64,000 nt of DNA from Duganella sp. BuS-21 (lineage in GTDB: Bacteria; Pseudomonadota; Gammaproteobacteria; Burkholderiales; Burkholderiaceae_D), in assembly GCA_041874725.1 (NCBI GenBank), contig CP097466.1:4154001-4218000 (forward strand), given 5' to 3'. Both the position numbers and the translations under genes were made by a program. The notes beneath the pieces are model-generated. The model did no database searches. It had not been told where the DNA came from and saw only the letters and a list, made by a program, of their open reading frames with translations. Positions 43,819-52,654 of this stretch are shown here, piece after piece. Position 1 is the stretch's first letter, and each line of letters opens with the position of its first letter.

Positions 43819-45189
43819 ATGACCATCTCGTATAACGCACTGTCTGGCGCCCTGGCCGCCCAGGCCGCACTGAACACCGTCAGTCAGAACATCGCCAACT
43901 CGCAGACCAAGGGCTACACCCGCCAGGGCGTGCTGTTGCTGGCGACGGCGTCCGAGCCCGGCACCAAGTCGGCCGGCAACGGCGTGCAGATCGGTTCCCT
44001 GCTGCGTTTCAGCGATTCCTACAAGTCGCAGCAGCTGTGGCGCACCAACTCCGAGCTGGGCGCGCGCTCGCAGGTGCAGCCTTACCTGACCCAGATGGAA
44101 ACGGTGATGAGCGACGACAAGTCCAGCCTGAGCTACGGCATGGACAATTTCTTCACGGCCCTGAACGCGGCCGGCGTCGATCCCACCTCCTCGCCGCTGC
44201 GCCAGCAGGTGATCACGGCCGCCGATTCCATGTCGCAGCAGTTCAACTCGATCTACAACGTCACCGCCAACCAGCTGGTGTCGGTGCAGCAGCAACAATC
44301 GGCCATCCTGCCCTCGCTCAACGAGTCGCTGGCCGGCATCGCCGCGCTCAACAAGCAGATCATCGCCGTCAGCGGCGCCGGCACCAACACCTCGGCCCTG
44401 CAGGACAAGCGCGAGCAGTTGATCGACAGCGTGGCCTCGCAGGTGGCGGTGGAAGTGCTGACCAATCCGGACGGCACCGCCAACGTCTCGCTGAAAAGCG
44501 GCCAGCCGCTGGTGGTCAGCGATTTGAACGCCAAGCTGGAATTCGTCAGCACCAGCGGCGCCACCACCCTGACCCTGACCTTCGCCAACAGCAAGTTCAA
44601 GCTGGACGACACCAAGGTCGGCGGCCAGTTGGGCGGCCTCGGCAACTACAAGCAAAACACCCTGCTGCCGCTGCAGAACTCCATCAAGGAGATCGCCGAG
44701 CAAATGACGCAAAAGATCAACGACCAGCTGCGCCTCGGTTTCAAGAGCGACGGTACGCCGGGCCAGGACTTGCTGGCGTTTAACCCCTCCAGCGCCACCG
44801 GCCTGCTGCAGGTCACCAGCGGCTTCCTGACCACCGACCTGGCCTTCTCCAGCGACGGCACGCCCGGCGACAGCGGCAATCTGCAGCAGCTGGTGGGCAT
44901 CAAGGGCCAGTCGATCACCCTGACCACGCTCGGTAGCGTGCTGCTGGGCGACGCCGATACCCAGATCGTCGGCAAGCTCGGCATCGACAGCCAGCAGAAC
45001 CAGTCGCAGCTGAACACCGCCACCACCATCCGTACCCAGGCCGAGGACGACTGGAAGTCGACCAGCGCCGTCAATACCGATGAAGAAGCCATCAACCTGG
45101 TGGAATTCCAGAATATGTATCAAGCGAACATGAAGGTGATTGCCGTGGCCAACGCCCTGTTCGACTCGACGCTGCAAATGTTCGGTTAA
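43819..45189 (+). CDS. flgK: Flagellar hook-associated protein FlgK (HAP1)
   Basis: A 456-residue hook-filament junction protein. MTISYNALSGALAAQAALNTVSQNIANSQTKGYTRQGVLL and the C-terminal EEAINLVEFQNMYQANMKVIAVANALFDSTLQMFG are typical. The 81-bp gap from flgJ is the longest within this run and may hold an internal late promoter, though I see no clear box. Confidence 0.95.
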   Translation: MTISYNALSGALAAQAALNTVSQNIANSQTKGYTRQGVLLLATASEPGTKSAGNGVQIGSLLRFSDSYKSQQLWRTNSELGARSQVQPYLTQMETVMSDDKSSLSYGMDNFFTALNAAGVDPTSSPLRQQVITAADSMSQQFNSIYNVTANQLVSVQQQQSAILPSLNESLAGIAALNKQIIAVSGAGTNTSALQDKREQLIDSVASQVAVEVLTNPDGTANVSLKSGQPLVVSDLNAKLEFVSTSGATTLTLTFANSKFKLDDTKVGGQLGGLGNYKQNTLLPLQNSIKEIAEQMTQKINDQLRLGFKSDGTPGQDLLAFNPSSATGLLQVTSGFLTTDLAFSSDGTPGDSGNLQQLVGIKGQSITLTTLGSVLLGDADTQIVGKLGIDSQQNQSQLNTATTIRTQAEDDWKSTSAVNTDEEAINLVEFQNMYQANMKVIAVANALFDSTLQMFG

Positions 45190-45200
45190 GGAGAGCCTGA

Positions 45201-46112
45201 ATGCGTATCGCCACCAGCCAATTCCAGGCCACCATGAACCGCGGCCTGCAAGACAACCAAACCCATCTGGCGTCGCTGACCGCGCGCATGGCCAGCGGCA
45301 AGCGCCTGCAAGTGCCGTCCGACGATCCGGTCACCGCCGTGCGCCTGTCGCGCCTGAACCGCGAGGAAGCCATCGTCGGCCAGTACCGCGCCAATATTGC
45401 CGCCATCAAGATCCGCCTGTCGACCAACGAGACCTACCTGAGCAGCATGGTCAACGACATCACCCAGAGCCACGACCTGCTGGTGTGGGCGGCCGACGGC
45501 AGCAACACCGGCGACGACCTGCGCTCGATGACCAACACCATGACCGCGCTGCGCGACAGCCTGTTCTACAGCGCCAATGAAAAAGACCAGGAAGGTCGCT
45601 ACGTCTTCTCCGGCACCCTGACCGACACCGCGGCCATCCGCTACGACGACACCCAGCCGGTCGGTTCGCGCTACAGCTTTGCCGGCAACACCAGCCAGCA
45701 GAAATCGGTGGTCGGCAACGGCATCACCCAGACCGTCAACGTCGACGTCTCGGGCCTGGAAACGCTGCTGAACCAGATGGACACCACCATCAACGAGCTG
45801 TCGCAGCCGGGCATCACGGCCGCCACGCCATCGCTGCGCGCGGCCATCACCGCCAATATGGACGGCGCCACCCTGACGATGGACGCGATCGCCGGCAAGA
45901 TCGCTAATTTCGGCGGCGCCCAGAACGTCATGCAGACGCTGGACGGCAACCACGCCAACGTCAGCCTGTCGAACAAGACCGCGCTGCTGGACCTGGGTTC
46001 GCTCGACATGGGCGAGGCTGCGACCGAACTGAACGGCTACAACCTGGCGCTGCAAGCTTCGTACAAGGCCTATTCGAAGATCAGCAACCTGTCGCTGTTC
46101 AACATCCTGTAA
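45201..46112 (+). CDS. flgL: Flagellar hook-associated protein FlgL (HAP3)
   Basis: A 303-residue flagellin-like junction protein: MRIATSQFQATMNRGLQDNQTHLASLTARMASGKRLQVPSDDPV and C-terminal LNGYNLALQASYKAYSKISNLSLFNIL. 11 bp after flgK. Confidence 0.95.
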   Translation: MRIATSQFQATMNRGLQDNQTHLASLTARMASGKRLQVPSDDPVTAVRLSRLNREEAIVGQYRANIAAIKIRLSTNETYLSSMVNDITQSHDLLVWAADGSNTGDDLRSMTNTMTALRDSLFYSANEKDQEGRYVFSGTLTDTAAIRYDDTQPVGSRYSFAGNTSQQKSVVGNGITQTVNVDVSGLETLLNQMDTTINELSQPGITAATPSLRAAITANMDGATLTMDAIAGKIANFGGAQNVMQTLDGNHANVSLSNKTALLDLGSLDMGEAATELNGYNLALQASYKAYSKISNLSLFNIL

Positions 46113-46129
46113 TTTTTTAGCGCTCAGCC

Positions 46130-47173
46130 ATGCAAATCACGTCCAGCTCCACACCCCAGGTCATTATTCCCGGCGCCAATGCCGGCAATGCGACTTCGGT
46201 GGACGGCACCTCGCTGGGGCTGAACGGCGAGAACGCCGCCACCGCCACGCCGGTCACGCCGACGCCCAACTCGGCCGCACCGCTGCGCCGTGGCCTGAAC
46301 AACTGGGACCAGCCGCTGCAGGGCGATATTTCCGGCGCCCAGCAAGCCCTCGATTTCCTGGAGCAGAGCGCAGCCCAGCTGCGCAACCTGAAGGCCGACC
46401 TCAGCGCGCGCCTGGCCAACCGCCAGCGCGCCGACGGTGCTTTGGAAGCGCGCGTGCGCCAGTTCAGCAATAGCTGGCGCAACCGCAGCACGGCCTCGGG
46501 CGGCACGCTCGACGCCAAGCTCAAGTTCAGCAACAAGGGCACCAACACCAGCTTCACCGTGCGCGGCATGAACCTGGCCAACCTGCGCAACGGCGGCCGC
46601 GAAGTGCTGGCAATTTCCCTCGGCGGCGGCCAGAACGTGCGCTCGGTGGTGCTGGAGCCGGGCCTGTCCGACAGCCAGATCGCCCAGCGTTTCGACGAGG
46701 CGCTGGCGCCGAGCGGCGTGCGCGCCAGTCTCAACGACGACGGCCAGCTGGAGTTCTCCACCGCCGAATCGCAGTGGAGCAATGTGCGCGACACCATCGC
46801 CGTGCAGGGCAACGGCATCCGTTTCCCGACCGGCCAGCTGAACCGCGTGAAGGCGGAAACCGCCCCACCGGACGTCGATCCGGACAGCTGGAGCACGGCC
46901 GACATGGAAGCGATCCGCAGCAGCCTGCAGCAGGTGGTGCAGGCGCTGGCCAAGTTCGAACAATCGATCGCGTCGGTCCACCAGGCGCTGGCCCAGGTCA
47001 GCGCGCGCGTGCAGAACGCGGCGCCGGCGGCCACCAAGAACGGCATGGACCAGGTGGCGCAGAATTTTGTCTCGACCACCAAGCAGCCCGGCTACCAGTC
47101 GCTGCTGTCGATCACCTCGGCGCTGGCCGGCATCAGCCGCGAGCGCGTGATGTCGCTGCTGCGCCTGCGTTAA
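46130..47173 (+). CDS. Unknown protein ending the flagellar operon, possibly hook-associated (LafW-like)
   Basis: A 347-residue protein 17 bp after flgL in the same direction. It has no signal peptide. Residues 66-100 and 266-305 look like coiled coils (ISGAQQALDFLEQSAAQLRNLKADLSARL; EAIRSSLQQVVQALAKFEQSIASVHQALAQV), and the end (YQSLLSITSALAGISRERVMSLLRLR) resembles the D0 end of flagellin-type proteins. These features suit an axial or hook-associated protein exported by the flagellum. Lateral loci of E. coli and Aeromonas carry an extra hook-associated gene, lafW; I suspect a relative but cannot show it. Its stop codon overlaps that of the convergent gene. Confidence 0.6.
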   Translation: MQITSSSTPQVIIPGANAGNATSVDGTSLGLNGENAATATPVTPTPNSAAPLRRGLNNWDQPLQGDISGAQQALDFLEQSAAQLRNLKADLSARLANRQRADGALEARVRQFSNSWRNRSTASGGTLDAKLKFSNKGTNTSFTVRGMNLANLRNGGREVLAISLGGGQNVRSVVLEPGLSDSQIAQRFDEALAPSGVRASLNDDGQLEFSTAESQWSNVRDTIAVQGNGIRFPTGQLNRVKAETAPPDVDPDSWSTADMEAIRSSLQQVVQALAKFEQSIASVHQALAQVSARVQNAAPAATKNGMDQVAQNFVSTTKQPGYQSLLSITSALAGISRERVMSLLRLR

Positions 47174-49296
47174 AGCGGTATCGGGCCGCGCTGCGCCAGC
47201 GCCGCCAGCTCCTCCGCCGGCAGCGCGCCGGCGTACACAAACCCCTGTGCGTAATCGCAGCCGGCCATCGCCAGCAAGCCGCTTTGCGCCGGCGTCTCCA
47301 CCCCTTCCGCCACCACCTTCAAGCCCAGCTTATGGGCCATCACGATCAAGGCTTCGCACATGGCCAGGTCGCCGCTGTCGCTGGCCAGGTGCTGGATGAA
47401 GCTGCCGTCCAGCTTGAGCAGGTCGATGCCGAAATGCTTGAGGTGGGCCAGCGAGGAATAGCCGGTGCCGAAATTATCGAGCGCCACCTGCAAGCCCATC
47501 TCGCGCAACTCGCGCAGGCGATCGGTCACGCGCGCCGAACCGTCCAGCAGCACGCCTTCGGTGATTTCCAGCACGATGCTGCGCGGCGGCAGGCCCAGCC
47601 GCGACGCCATCCTCAGCCATTCCAGGTACAGCGCGCTGTCGCCGCGCAGCTGCGCCGCCGACTGGTTGATGCTGATCTGGAAGTTGCGGCCCAGTTCATC
47701 CTGCCATAGCCGCGCCTGCTGCACGGCCTGGCGGAACACCCAGTCGCCGATTTCCAGCATCATGCCGCCGGCTTCGGCCAGCGGCAGGAACTCGGCCGGG
47801 GCCAGCAGGCCGCGCGCCGGATGGCGCCAGCGCAGCAGCGCTTCGGCGCGCTCGATCTTGCCGCTTTGCAGGCTGACGATGGGCTGGTAGTGCAGCACGA
47901 ACTGCTCCTGCGCCAGCGCCTGGCGCAGATCCAGCGTCACCTGCTGGCGTGCCTGCGCCGCCAGTTGCAGGTCGCGCGTGAAATAGCTGTAGCGGTTGCG
48001 CCCGCTCTGCTTGGCGGCGTACATGGCCTGGTCGGCACTGCGCAGCAAGTCTTCGGCAGTGGCGGCGTCGGCTGGATACAGGGCGATGCCGACGCTGGCC
48101 GAGACCGACGGCGAGGCCGTATCCAGGGCCACCGGCCGGCCCAGCAGCGCCAGCATGCCGGCGGCGATGCGGTCGACGCCGTCCGGCTGGTCCAGCCCGG
48201 ACAGGATCACCGTGAATTCGTCGCCGCCCAGCCGCGCCACCGTGTCCGAGCTGCGCACGCACAGGCCGATGCGGCGCGCCGCCTCCACCAACACGGCGTC
48301 GCCCTGATGGTGGCCCAAGGTGTCGTTGACCTGCTTGAAATCGTCCAGGTCGATGAACAGCAGCGCCAGTTGCGAACCTTCGCGCCGCGCCTTCTTGATT
48401 TCCTGGCCCAGGCGGTCGTTGAACATATGGCGGTTGGGCAGCGCCGTCAGCTCGTCGAAATTGGCCTGGTGCCACACCAGCTCGGCCGAGGCGCGGCTGG
48501 CGGTGACGTCGGTTACCAGCGCCAGCGCGCCGCGATACGTGCCGTCGGCGTCGAAGATGGGATTGGTGGCCAACGTGGCCCACAGGTCGAGGCCGTCCTT
48601 GCGGATAAACTTGAACTCATGGCGCTCCGAGATCCCGCGCTGGCGCTGGGCGATATTGCGTTCGAGGATGATGCGCCCTTCCTCGTCCATGAACGCCACC
48701 AGCGGCTGCTCCAGCATTTCCTCGATGCTGTAGCCCAGCATCTGCGCCATCTTGGGATTGACGAAACTGGTGCGGGATGAGGCGTCGATTTCCCAGATGC
48801 CTTCCTCGGCGTTGTGGACGATGCGGCGGAAACGTTCCTCGCTGCGCTCCAGCGCCGCCAGCTTGCCCTCGGCCAGTTCCAGCACCATGCGGATACCCTG
48901 CCTGTTGCTGTCGACGCTAGCGCGCAGCGACACGGGAAAGCCCTGCTGGTTGCGGCTGCGCAGCATTTGCAGGTTGCACTGCTCGGGCTGGCTGGAGTTG
49001 ATGGCGCGCCGCAGGAAACGGTCGAAGTCTTCCAGGAAGCGCGGGGCGATAAACTGGCGGAAGGCGATGCGCGCGGGGTTGTTGCGCGGCACGCCGAGCA
49101 GGTCGGCGCCGACCACGTTCATCTGCACGATCGTGGTGTCGTAGGACAGCACGAAATAGCCGACCGGCGCCAGCAGGTAGATGTCATTGAAATAAGCGTG
49201 CTCGGCACCGCTGTCCAGGTCGCCATATACCTCCCGAGCGGCCTCGTCGGTGAGGGTCGCCAGGCCGGGCAGCTCAGCGTGCATAGTCTTCTCCAT
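47170..49296 (-). CDS. PAS-PAS-GGDEF-EAL cyclic-di-GMP protein
   Basis: A 708-residue soluble protein. PAS 1 is at about 35-145, PAS 2 with a PAC-like end at about 153-268, GGDEF at about 275-440 (GGDEF intact at 357-361), and EAL at about 455-705 (EALLRW at 485-490, VAEGVET near 645). The EAL loop has DN (607-608) where DD is usual, which may weaken phosphodiesterase activity. Two starts are near (MEKT and MHAE); AAGGGGG supports the first. It is convergent with the flagellar operon, a sensible place for a regulator of motile versus sessile state, but that link is inference. Confidence 0.93.
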   Translation of the reverse strand: MEKTMHAELPGLATLTDEAAREVYGDLDSGAEHAYFNDIYLLAPVGYFVLSYDTTIVQMNVVGADLLGVPRNNPARIAFRQFIAPRFLEDFDRFLRRAINSSQPEQCNLQMLRSRNQQGFPVSLRASVDSNRQGIRMVLELAEGKLAALERSEERFRRIVHNAEEGIWEIDASSRTSFVNPKMAQMLGYSIEEMLEQPLVAFMDEEGRIILERNIAQRQRGISERHEFKFIRKDGLDLWATLATNPIFDADGTYRGALALVTDVTASRASAELVWHQANFDELTALPNRHMFNDRLGQEIKKARREGSQLALLFIDLDDFKQVNDTLGHHQGDAVLVEAARRIGLCVRSSDTVARLGGDEFTVILSGLDQPDGVDRIAAGMLALLGRPVALDTASPSVSASVGIALYPADAATAEDLLRSADQAMYAAKQSGRNRYSYFTRDLQLAAQARQQVTLDLRQALAQEQFVLHYQPIVSLQSGKIERAEALLRWRHPARGLLAPAEFLPLAEAGGMMLEIGDWVFRQAVQQARLWQDELGRNFQISINQSAAQLRGDSALYLEWLRMASRLGLPPRSIVLEITEGVLLDGSARVTDRLRELREMGLQVALDNFGTGYSSLAHLKHFGIDLLKLDGSFIQHLASDSGDLAMCEALIVMAHKLGLKVVAEGVETPAQSGLLAMAGCDYAQGFVYAGALPAEELAALAQRGPIPL

Positions 49297-49358
49297 ACAC
49301 CCCCTTGTTTTGATGTTTTCAGACTAACATTTAGGGGCCGGTATGTCGAGTGCCGCGC

Positions 49359-50021
49359 TTAGCGGGAACGGTGTGCGCGATTCAAGCGTTGTTCGGCGCG
49401 CCGCTGCAGCGCTTCAAACAGCAGGCTGAGGGCCCAATAGATGGCGGCGGCGGCCAGATACAGCGGCAAGGGCTGGAAGGTAGTGGCGATGACTTCCTTG
49501 GTCGACAGCATCAATTCAGTCAGCGTAATGACCGACACCAGCGAGGTATCCTTGATCAGGCTGATCAGCGTGTTGCTCATGGCCGGCACCGCCACCCGCA
49601 GCGCCTGCGGCAGCACGATGTGGTATAGCGTGCGCCAATAGCCGAGGCCCAGGCTGAAACTGGCATCCCACTGGCCCTTGCTGATCGAGGCGATGGCACC
49701 GCGCAGGCTTTCGGACAGGAAGGCGCCCGAGTTCAGGCTGAGCGCCAGGATGCCGGCCGTGACCGGCGAAAACTCGATGCCGACGCTGGGCAGGCCGTAA
49801 TAAATCACGAACATCTGCACCAGCAGCGGCGTGCCGCGCATCAGGCTGACGTAGAGGTTGGCCGGCCAGGCCAGCACGCGGTACGGCAGCATGCGCAGTA
49901 CCGCCACCGGGAAACCGATCAGCAGGCCGCCGACCATCGCCGCCAGCGCGAACAGCACGGTATAACCGGCGCCGCGCAGCATCACCGGCGCGGCTTCGCG
50001 CAGCAGATCCAGCCACTCCAT
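49359..50021 (-). CDS. Amino-acid ABC transporter permease
   Basis: A 220-residue polar-amino-acid permease of the HisMQ/TcyB family with about five membrane helices. The EAA loop reads ASFSLGLGYWRTLYHIVLPQALRVAVP. It follows the binding-protein gene by 3 bp and is probably co-transcribed. A single permease forming a homodimer is usual for cystine-type importers. No ATPase gene follows. Confidence 0.92.
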   Translation of the reverse strand: MEWLDLLREAAPVMLRGAGYTVLFALAAMVGGLLIGFPVAVLRMLPYRVLAWPANLYVSLMRGTPLLVQMFVIYYGLPSVGIEFSPVTAGILALSLNSGAFLSESLRGAIASISKGQWDASFSLGLGYWRTLYHIVLPQALRVAVPAMSNTLISLIKDTSLVSVITLTELMLSTKEVIATTFQPLPLYLAAAAIYWALSLLFEALQRRAEQRLNRAHRSR

Positions 50022-50024
50022 CGC

Positions 50025-50804
50025 TTACGGCGCCTTGCTGACGTCGACGCCGAACCATTTCACGGAAATGGCTTTCAGGCTGCCGTCGGCGGCCACTGCG
50101 GCCAGCGCCTGGTTGAGCGCCTGCTTGAATGCGGGATTGCCCTTCTTGAACGGAATGCCCATGCGCTCCACCGCGCCGACCTGCGCGCCGGCCTTGATCG
50201 GCAGTTTGGAGATCTTCAGCAGGTAGGCCGACATCAGGCTGTCGTTGAGCGCGGCGTCGATGCGGCCCGAGGCCAGGTCCGACATGGTGTCCGGCGCGGC
50301 CGCGTAGCTGCGCACCTCGACGCCCGGCACCGCCTTGGCCTGCTGCTCGTAGACGCTGCCCTGCCCCACGCCCAGCTTCTTGCCCTTCAGGTCGGCCAGG
50401 GTTTTGTACCCGGCCGTCTCGTTATTGCGGACGATGAGCTGCGGCATCGAGTAGATGTAGGGCTGGGAAAAATCGAAGGCCTGCTCGCGCTTGGGATTGA
50501 TGCCCACCTGCGAAATGATGACATCGTATTTATTGGCCGCCAGCCCGGCCAGGATGCTGGCCCACTCGCTGCTGACGAATTCCACCTTCACGCCTAGGCG
50601 TGAACCCAGCAGCTTGGCGACGTCGACGTCGTAGCCGGCCAGTTCGCCGTTCTTCTCCTTGTAGTTGAACGGCGGGTAGGTGCCCTCCAGCGCGACCTTG
50701 AGCGTGCCGCGCTCCTTGACGGTGGCCAGCAGGTCGGCCGCCGAAGCCAGGGTCGGCAAAGCCAGCGCAGCGGCCAGCACCAGGATGAAATGACGTTTGA
50801 GCAT
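50025..50804 (-). CDS. Amino-acid ABC transporter substrate-binding protein
   Basis: A 259-residue periplasmic binding protein with signal peptide (FILVLAAALALPTLASA). VALEGTYPPFNYKEKNGELAGYDVDVAKLLGSRLGVKVEF is the SBP_bac_3 N-lobe and KGKKLGVGQGSVYEQQA the hinge region. Closest in style to the cystine/polar amino acid binders (FliY/TcyJ type). It is first in a two-gene unit with the permease. Confidence 0.92.
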   Translation of the reverse strand: MLKRHFILVLAAALALPTLASAADLLATVKERGTLKVALEGTYPPFNYKEKNGELAGYDVDVAKLLGSRLGVKVEFVSSEWASILAGLAANKYDVIISQVGINPKREQAFDFSQPYIYSMPQLIVRNNETAGYKTLADLKGKKLGVGQGSVYEQQAKAVPGVEVRSYAAAPDTMSDLASGRIDAALNDSLMSAYLLKISKLPIKAGAQVGAVERMGIPFKKGNPAFKQALNQALAAVAADGSLKAISVKWFGVDVSKAP

Positions 50805-50825
50805 GAGATTCCTATTTGGCGGGCG

Positions 50826-51236
50826 CTACCAGGCGCCCATACGGCGGCGCAGGCCGAAATGATGGCCCACGACCAGTATCGAACTGGCGATCAGACCGCT
50901 CAGTCCTATCATCAACTGCACCAGCTTATCATCGGGCAGCACCCACATGCGGCCGGCCGGCGCTTCGCTCACGCGGGCGGCCGCCATGATCAGCGGCGCG
51001 ATCCATTCCGCTTCTTCCGTCAGGTCCAGCATGATGTGGCCGTCCTGCGTGGTCTGCAGGTAGATTTCGCCGCCTTCAGCCAGGGTGAAGCACACGCCGT
51101 AGCCGGTTTCATTCTTGCCGATGTGCTGCTGCAGAGCCTGGTTATGCTCTTCGATCCACAGCTCCACGTCGGCCGGCGTTTCCAGCCCGCTCCATGGCAC
51201 CGGGCGGAAGCGCGGCGGCTCTTGATTGTCTTGCAT
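50826..51236 (-). CDS. Hypothetical protein with C-terminal membrane helix
   Basis: A 136-residue protein that I do not recognise. The first 95 residues are soluble and acidic (WIEEHNQALQQHIGKNETGYGVCFTLAEGGEIYLQTTQDGHIMLDL); residues about 108-126 form one hydrophobic helix (LMIGLSGLIASSILVVG) followed by HHFGLRRRMGAW, so it may be tail-anchored facing the cytoplasm. It lies 21 bp upstream of the binding-protein gene on the same strand and could share its transcript. Confidence 0.7.
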   Translation of the reverse strand: MQDNQEPPRFRPVPWSGLETPADVELWIEEHNQALQQHIGKNETGYGVCFTLAEGGEIYLQTTQDGHIMLDLTEEAEWIAPLIMAAARVSEAPAGRMWVLPDDKLVQLMIGLSGLIASSILVVGHHFGLRRRMGAW

Positions 51237-51296
51237 CGTTGAATCCTGTTGTCTTGCCCAGCCGCCAGTTTAGCCTAGAGCGGGCCAGGCCGGGGG

Positions 51297-52037
51297 TCAA
51301 CCCTTCCAGCTTCGTTGCAGTCCGGTGTCGGCATGGATCCAGCCACCGCGCGGGCCGGAGCGGTAGTAGAAGCCGACGCCGCCCTGACGGAAACTCTTCA
51401 CCAGGCTGCCCAACACTTCCGCGTTCAGGTTGGCCAGGCGGATATCGGCCGCGCGGCCGCTGATGTGCAGCGATTGGCGCGCCGCGGGCACGCCATCTTC
51501 GCGCAATTTATTGTTGGATGCTGCGGTGCGGTAGCCGGACAGGATTTCCACCGGCGACTCGATGCCGTAGCGCTGCACGAAGGCTTGCGTGCCCCACAGG
51601 GTTTCAAATAACTTGGGATCGATCTTGCGGGTCTCGTTGCCGCCGTTGACGTCGCGCATCAGATGGCACAGGTCCTGGTAGGCCGATTCGATGATCTCGC
51701 CGTCTTTCCAGTACAGTAGCTTGGCGCGCTCCTTGCTGGCGGGGCGGGTGACCTCGATGGTGCGCGGGCGCAGCCAGAATTCCAGATCCAGCGCCTGGGC
51801 GTCGAAGATATCGGGCGGCGGCGCCATCTCGCCGCGGCCGATGCCGGACGGCGCCAGCTGTTCCGCGGCGCGCGGCATGGTGTTGTGCACCACCGCCGGC
51901 GCAGGCTTGGTGGTCGGATTGGTTGCGGGCTTGGCCGCCGAGGCTTGCCGCACCGGCGTGCTAGTTGCACACCCTATCAGCGGCACAGACAAGAAACTCG
52001 CTGCGGTCACTCCCAAAAACTCCCTGCGCGACGCCAT
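51297..52037 (-). CDS. MepK/YcbK-like murein endopeptidase (DUF882, M15 fold), Tat-dependent lipoprotein
   Basis: A 246-residue protein starting MASRREFLGVTAASFLSVPLIGCA: a twin-arginine motif followed by a lipobox cysteine at residue 23. The C-terminal domain shows the zinc-peptidase motifs SLHISGRAADI (His191, Asp198) and GGWIHAD (His235, Asp237), as in E. coli MepK, which cuts peptidoglycan cross-links. The mature N-terminal 100 residues are Pro/Ala-rich. GGTGGAG precedes ATG 52037; nine codons upstream are also open. Confidence 0.88.
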   Translation of the reverse strand: MASRREFLGVTAASFLSVPLIGCATSTPVRQASAAKPATNPTTKPAPAVVHNTMPRAAEQLAPSGIGRGEMAPPPDIFDAQALDLEFWLRPRTIEVTRPASKERAKLLYWKDGEIIESAYQDLCHLMRDVNGGNETRKIDPKLFETLWGTQAFVQRYGIESPVEILSGYRTAASNNKLREDGVPAARQSLHISGRAADIRLANLNAEVLGSLVKSFRQGGVGFYYRSGPRGGWIHADTGLQRSWKG

Positions 52038-52064
52038 AACTCCACCCATTACGTAAAAAAGCAA

Positions 52065-52305
52065 TATTGTTACTATAGCTTATGCGGAGGGAAAGAAAAA
52101 CTGCCACATCTTACGTTTGAGAAATGATACAGCTGCCTCAACGATACAAAAATTCCGTATCGGAAATGTTTTTACAGCGCAAGTTATGCGATTCGTTTAT
52201 GGCTGGCATTCCAACAATAAAGTATTCATATATGACGCGCCGCAGTATAGTTCAGTTGTACCTGATTTGTTTTCCGATCTAACTAACTACCTACTGGAGC
52301 CTGAC
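52065..52305. other. AT-rich gap between divergent genes
   Basis: About 240 bp, visibly AT-rich, between the MepK-like gene and the TonB-C-like gene. It likely holds both promoters. An open frame runs through it into the plus-strand gene, but lacks a ribosome site and has no coding look. Confidence 0.45.
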
Positions 52306-52644
52306 ATGATTACTCGTTCTATCGCCGCCCTGTCCCTGATGCTGCTGTCGACCATCAACCCTGCCAGCGCCGCCGTTGCCGCTGAACGCCTGAACAACGC
52401 CGATTGCGGCGCCCCTAACTACCGCAACTCGTGGCAGGACGACGAACTGGCCGGCAACGTCAAAGTCGCCGTTCTGGTCGATGCCAAAGGCAACGTGCAA
52501 GACACCAAAGTGATCTCGTCGAGCGGCCACTTCGCCCTGGACAAAGCATCGCTGCGCGCCAGCACCAGCTGCAAGTTCAAGCCAGCATCGAACGGCGCAG
52601 AACCAGTCTGGGCACAAGTGCAATACAACTGGGTTCTGAACTAA
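52306..52644 (+). CDS. Small secreted TonB C-terminal-like protein
   Basis: A 112-residue protein with a signal peptide (RSIAALSLMLLSTINPASA). The mature part reads as the C-terminal domain of TonB-family proteins: GNVKVAVLVDAKGNVQDTKVISSSGHFALDKASLRASTSCKFKPAS, with two cysteines that may pair in the periplasm. It lacks the TonB membrane anchor and Pro-rich spacer, so it is not an energy transducer by itself. ACTGGAG before ATG 52306 sets the start. Confidence 0.78.
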   Translation: MITRSIAALSLMLLSTINPASAAVAAERLNNADCGAPNYRNSWQDDELAGNVKVAVLVDAKGNVQDTKVISSSGHFALDKASLRASTSCKFKPASNGAEPVWAQVQYNWVLN

Positions 52645-52654
52645 TCGATGCTGT

